64,000 nt of DNA, taken from Mammaliicoccus sciuri. GTDB lineage: Bacteria > Bacillota > Bacilli > Staphylococcales > Staphylococcaceae. Below the pieces are notes generated by a model. It saw only the letters and a program-made list of their open reading frames with translations, was not told where the DNA came from and ran no database searches. Every line of letters starts with the position of its first letter. Positions within the stretch are counted from its first letter, which is position 1. Of this stretch, positions 61,420 through 64,000 are shown one piece after another. Location of the stretch: contig NZ_PPQD01000007.1 in NCBI RefSeq assembly GCF_002901825.1, forward strand, positions 1-64,000. The letters are read 5' to 3'. The translations under genes were made by a program, and so were the position numbers.

Positions 61420-63500
61420 GATATTTCCTCCTTTAATAAATAATCGATAAATTGACTTTTATCATCAAAGCTTAATAAGCGATTAACTTTTTCTTCATTT
61501 CTTACAAGTGAAACAATACTTTTCATAATATTTAAATGTGAAAATGAATCTGTAGCGGATAAGCAAAATATAATTTTCACTGGATCATTGATTTCATTTC
61601 CAAATTCTATATTTGGGTTAAGTGTCGCAATACTGACACCAAGTGCATTAGCGCCTTCTTCTGGTCTGGCATGTGCTAAAGCAATGTGCTTACCTATTAC
61701 GATATACGGACCATATTCTTCTACTGATTGAATCATCGCATCTTGATATTGTGATGTGATAATGCCATCTTCTAAAAGTGGTTTAGAAACTTTTTTGATT
61801 GCGTTTTTCCAATCTGTACAAGTTTCGTTTAATAGTACGTGATGATCTTCCAATACTTCATTTAACATAGGCTGCACCTCTTTATCATTGAAATTAAAAT
61901 TGTTTGTTTCGAATAAATGTTTCATATCTTTATAATCTGTTTCATTTAATTTCATTCCTTTATTCTCTAACCAAATAGATATATCTTTGAATAAGGAAAC
62001 TTCATTTCTTTTTACCTTTTCGTTATTTCTAGATAAATAAGCATGTTGTTCTAAAAATCCTTCTATTTTCTTTATATCTGTTTCATTCACAATGGCATTA
62101 ACGTAACAAGTCGGTTTATTAAATTCAGTATCAATTGTCGTAAACACAATATCGACATCATCATTTTCTATAAAAGCTTCTTCGTTTGAGGCTAATATTC
62201 TTATGATATTTACGTTAAAGTGCGACTTTAAAATTTCAGCTAATAAATTACTCGTTGCAATACCAAAGCTACAGACAATAACAGCATTAAAGAAATGTTT
62301 ATTTTGCTGTACATATTTAAAATATGCCGTTGAAAAGTAAACAGTAATAAAGGCTATTTCATCTTCTGTAAAATCTAAATCAATATAACGATTCAAGCGG
62401 TTCATAGAATATTTTTCAATGGTTTTAAAGAACTTGTAATGACTATTTTTAATATTTTCTTTTAGTGGATTATAGATTTGAATCCCTTGTTGTAACCGAC
62501 TTATTAAGCCTGATATATGTTTATTCAAACCTTCAAATAAATAACTTTGATAACCATTAAAGTCAATCGACAATTCATGTTCGACATATTCTATCAACTT
62601 AAGACTGACAAGCTGAGACAATGCGTCATGTTTATCATCTGACACTTGCTTCTTATTACCTATGAGTACATCCAGCCTATTGTAAATATAATTAAACTCA
62701 CCTAAACTCACTTCTTGAAAATTCCAATCCATTACTTCGTCTACAAATATATTGATAATGCTGAGTTCTTTCTGTTTATCATCTTTTTCAGTATCTAATA
62801 TATGACCGTTCTGAACTCTACAAATCCAAATAGCTGTTAAAATAATCACGGATAATTTAATATCATTTTGTTCTATCGCAATAACTTTAGAGTAGTTGTT
62901 TCTAATTTTATTGATATGGTTCAAACCAATGTAAGCAACTAAAGGGTTATATTGATCATACAAATCGTCAATAACCACTTTATCTTCAGTTATTCTTCTT
63001 ACGAGATAATCATATAAAAAAGTACGAATATCGATTTCGTTTCCATCAATAGATAAACCAGTTGAAACATTAGAAACAATCTTCAAATTATACTTATCTA
63101 ACGCTTGGCGAAGTAATTTCATATCTTTGTCCATCGTACTTTTAGAAATCTGTAAGTCTTCACATAACTCATAAATCTTTTGATGCGAATGATTCATTAA
63201 AGCATGACTCAAAATATATGCTCTACGATATACAGGATTATAAGTTTGCTCTTCAACCCTCCCAGAAACAATCTCTTTTAACTTAACCCTTTCCGAGTTA
63301 GTTAAATTTAAAATAAACGAACCACTTTGATTATTAATTTCCAAAAATTCATAAGTATTCAGAAATTCATTAATATCTCGTAAATCATTTCGAATCGTTC
63401 TTTCTGTTTTGTTGAACATAATACTGAGTTCCTTAGCAGAAACACTTTCTTTACTATTAAGAAAAACATTCAAAATATTTATCGGCCGACTTTTTAACAT
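61416..63500 (-). CDS. PRD-containing BglG/MtlR-type regulator with EIIB-like and EIIA domains
   Basis: A 694-residue regulator. N-terminal helix-turn-helix domains (about 1-150), two PRDs (about 170-400; MNHSHQKIYEL upstream, then NPLVAYIGLNHINKIR), an EIIB-like domain with Cys410 (IVCSFGIATSN), and a C-terminal EIIA domain with His610 (IALAHARPEEG, as in UlaC). It probably senses the PTS phosphorylation state and activates this operon, and its EIIA may also feed EIIB because no separate EIIA gene is present. The start at 63500 has GGGAG nine bases upstream. The ATG three codons earlier touches that site. Confidence 0.88.
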   Translation of the reverse strand: MLKSRPINILNVFLNSKESVSAKELSIMFNKTERTIRNDLRDINEFLNTYEFLEINNQSGSFILNLTNSERVKLKEIVSGRVEEQTYNPVYRRAYILSHALMNHSHQKIYELCEDLQISKSTMDKDMKLLRQALDKYNLKIVSNVSTGLSIDGNEIDIRTFLYDYLVRRITEDKVVIDDLYDQYNPLVAYIGLNHINKIRNNYSKVIAIEQNDIKLSVIILTAIWICRVQNGHILDTEKDDKQKELSIINIFVDEVMDWNFQEVSLGEFNYIYNRLDVLIGNKKQVSDDKHDALSQLVSLKLIEYVEHELSIDFNGYQSYLFEGLNKHISGLISRLQQGIQIYNPLKENIKNSHYKFFKTIEKYSMNRLNRYIDLDFTEDEIAFITVYFSTAYFKYVQQNKHFFNAVIVCSFGIATSNLLAEILKSHFNVNIIRILASNEEAFIENDDVDIVFTTIDTEFNKPTCYVNAIVNETDIKKIEGFLEQHAYLSRNNEKVKRNEVSLFKDISIWLENKGMKLNETDYKDMKHLFETNNFNFNDKEVQPMLNEVLEDHHVLLNETCTDWKNAIKKVSKPLLEDGIITSQYQDAMIQSVEEYGPYIVIGKHIALAHARPEEGANALGVSIATLNPNIEFGNEINDPVKIIFCLSATDSFSHLNIMKSIVSLVRNEEKVNRLLSFDDKSQFIDYLLKEEIS

Positions 63501-63585
63501 TTTTAACATCTCCCTTAATTAATATTGTAAATTTATACTTTAACAATTGTTAGTATTTTTATATTCTTATTAAAAACGGAAAAAA

Positions 63586-63599
63586 TGTAAGCGTTTTAA
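63586..63599 (-). promoter_or_regulatory. cre-like site of the PTS/aldolase operon
   Basis: TGTAAGCGTTTTAA (plus strand) matches the cre consensus at 13 of 14 positions, about 90 bp upstream of the regulator start. Catabolite repression is likely. Confidence 0.65.
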
Positions 63600-63613
63600 T
63601 AAAGCGTAATAAA

Positions 63614-63652
63614 AACGCCTTACCCGCTAGTGGTTACTAACGAATAAGACGC
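63614..63652 (-). terminator. terminator downstream of the beta-glucuronidase gene
   Basis: On the minus strand GCGTCTTATTCGTTAGT pairs with ACTAGCGGGTAAGGCG (two internal mismatch pairs) and TTTTTA follows. It separates the glucuronidase gene from the PTS operon promoter. Confidence 0.7.
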
Positions 63653-63676
63653 TTATTATATATTAATTTAGAGTCA

Positions 63677-63741
63677 GAATTCTGGTAATTAGAGGGACAC
63701 CTCTTACGGACACTTCTCGGAATGCTGTCCCTAACGACACC
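63677..63741. repeat. 3'-end interspersed repeat, copy B
   Basis: Same order as copy A: GAATTCTGGTAATTAGA, TTACGGACA, TTCTC, CTGTCCCTAACGACACC. It lies 37 bp after the stop codon of the beta-glucuronidase gene. AGAGG and CCTCT form a small second stem. Confidence 0.85.
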
Positions 63742-63778
63742 TACTTCTCACCTATATCTTCTATTTCTTCTATTTCCT

Positions 63779-64000
63779 CTATTTCTTCTTATATCCGAAG
63801 TCTGGTATGTTATTCCAGCGTTTTCTGAAGTAATGTGCGACTGCTTTTGGTCTTCTTTCTCTAGTAAAGATACCTTTACGGTTTCCTTGTACGCGAATAA
63901 CACCATTACTTGTTTCAAAGTCTGCGAAATTCCATACTTGCTCTCCTACAAAATTAGGGCATTGATCAATTATTTCATGGTTTGCTTCGTAATATTTAAC
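63779..64000 (-). CDS. uidA: beta-glucuronidase, C-terminal fragment (runs off the right edge)
   Basis: The last 73 codons plus the TAG stop of a glycoside hydrolase family 2 enzyme. [44 protein letters not shown] match the end of E. coli GusA/UidA closely. The enzyme releases D-glucuronate from glucuronides. The rest lies beyond 64000. It is upstream of and on the same strand as the PTS operon but has its own terminator. Confidence 0.88.
   Translation of the reverse strand, partial: VKYYEANHEIIDQCPNFVGEQVWNFADFETSNGVIRVQGNRKGIFTRERRPKAVAHYFRKRWNNIPDFGYKKK

Overview
The window is AT-rich, compactly coded Firmicutes DNA from a staphylococcus in the broad sense. The evidence is the asp23/amaP locus, fhuCBG, the divergent abcA-pbp4 pair, mntABC with mntR, a seven-gene mnh2 antiporter operon, SarA-family regulators, an Rsp/Rbf-type AraC regulator and the mupG-murQ-murP-murR operon. 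Differences from S. aureus (two 41-bp repeat arrays, a beta-glucuronidase gene, lone panD and hutG genes) make a Mammaliicoccus sciuri-group species my best guess. That placement is inference.

Layout. 1-400: leader and tandem promoters of an rRNA operon leaving the left edge. 401-11960: kbaA and mrp, two drug-efflux type MFS genes, a YtcJ amidohydrolase operon, an orphan TipAS-like protein, a UAP-like/hemolysin III operon, a CsbD-like small protein, a probable small RNA, and a lipoprotein. 12064-21067: hutG-rarD, an ornithine carbamoyltransferase behind paired ARG-box-like sites, a SunI-like protein, an SDR plus IsdG-like heme oxygenase pair, yjiH behind a perfect cre, and the SigB-type asp23 operon. 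21247-28443: Fur-controlled fhuCBG, yitT, an eight-unit 41-bp tandem repeat array, and the Rex-controlled lctP-ldh operon. 28658-36274: abcA/pbp4, an M50 protease gene whose ribosome binding site lies in the pbp4 terminator hairpin, a 51-bp repeat, mntR and mntABC. 36392-47854: the mnh2 operon, a catalytically degenerate tyrosine recombinase-like protein, two tiny conserved genes, a SarA-like/AraC divergent pair, and an LCP enzyme. 48090-53065: a hairpin-rich repeat cluster, the MurNAc recycling operon behind a cre, and a second eight-unit 41-bp array. 53073-64000: an MMPL exporter, DUF1304, panD, an aldo-keto reductase, another SarA-like regulator, and a five-gene carbohydrate operon (PRD regulator, ascorbate-type EIIB and EIIC, class II aldolase, P-loop kinase) beside the 3' end of a beta-glucuronidase gene.

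How the parts connect. Several operons carry readable operators: Fur at fhu, MntR at mnt, Rex at lct-ldh and possibly at the small RNA, CcpA at yjiH, the MurNAc operon, the sunI-like gene and the PTS operon, an arginine repressor at the OTC gene, and SigB at amaP-asp23. The least explained structures are the two 41-bp arrays (same period, same copy number), the repeat found three times just downstream of minus-strand genes, the C-rich small RNA, and the PTS/aldolase/kinase operon, whose substrate I cannot name.
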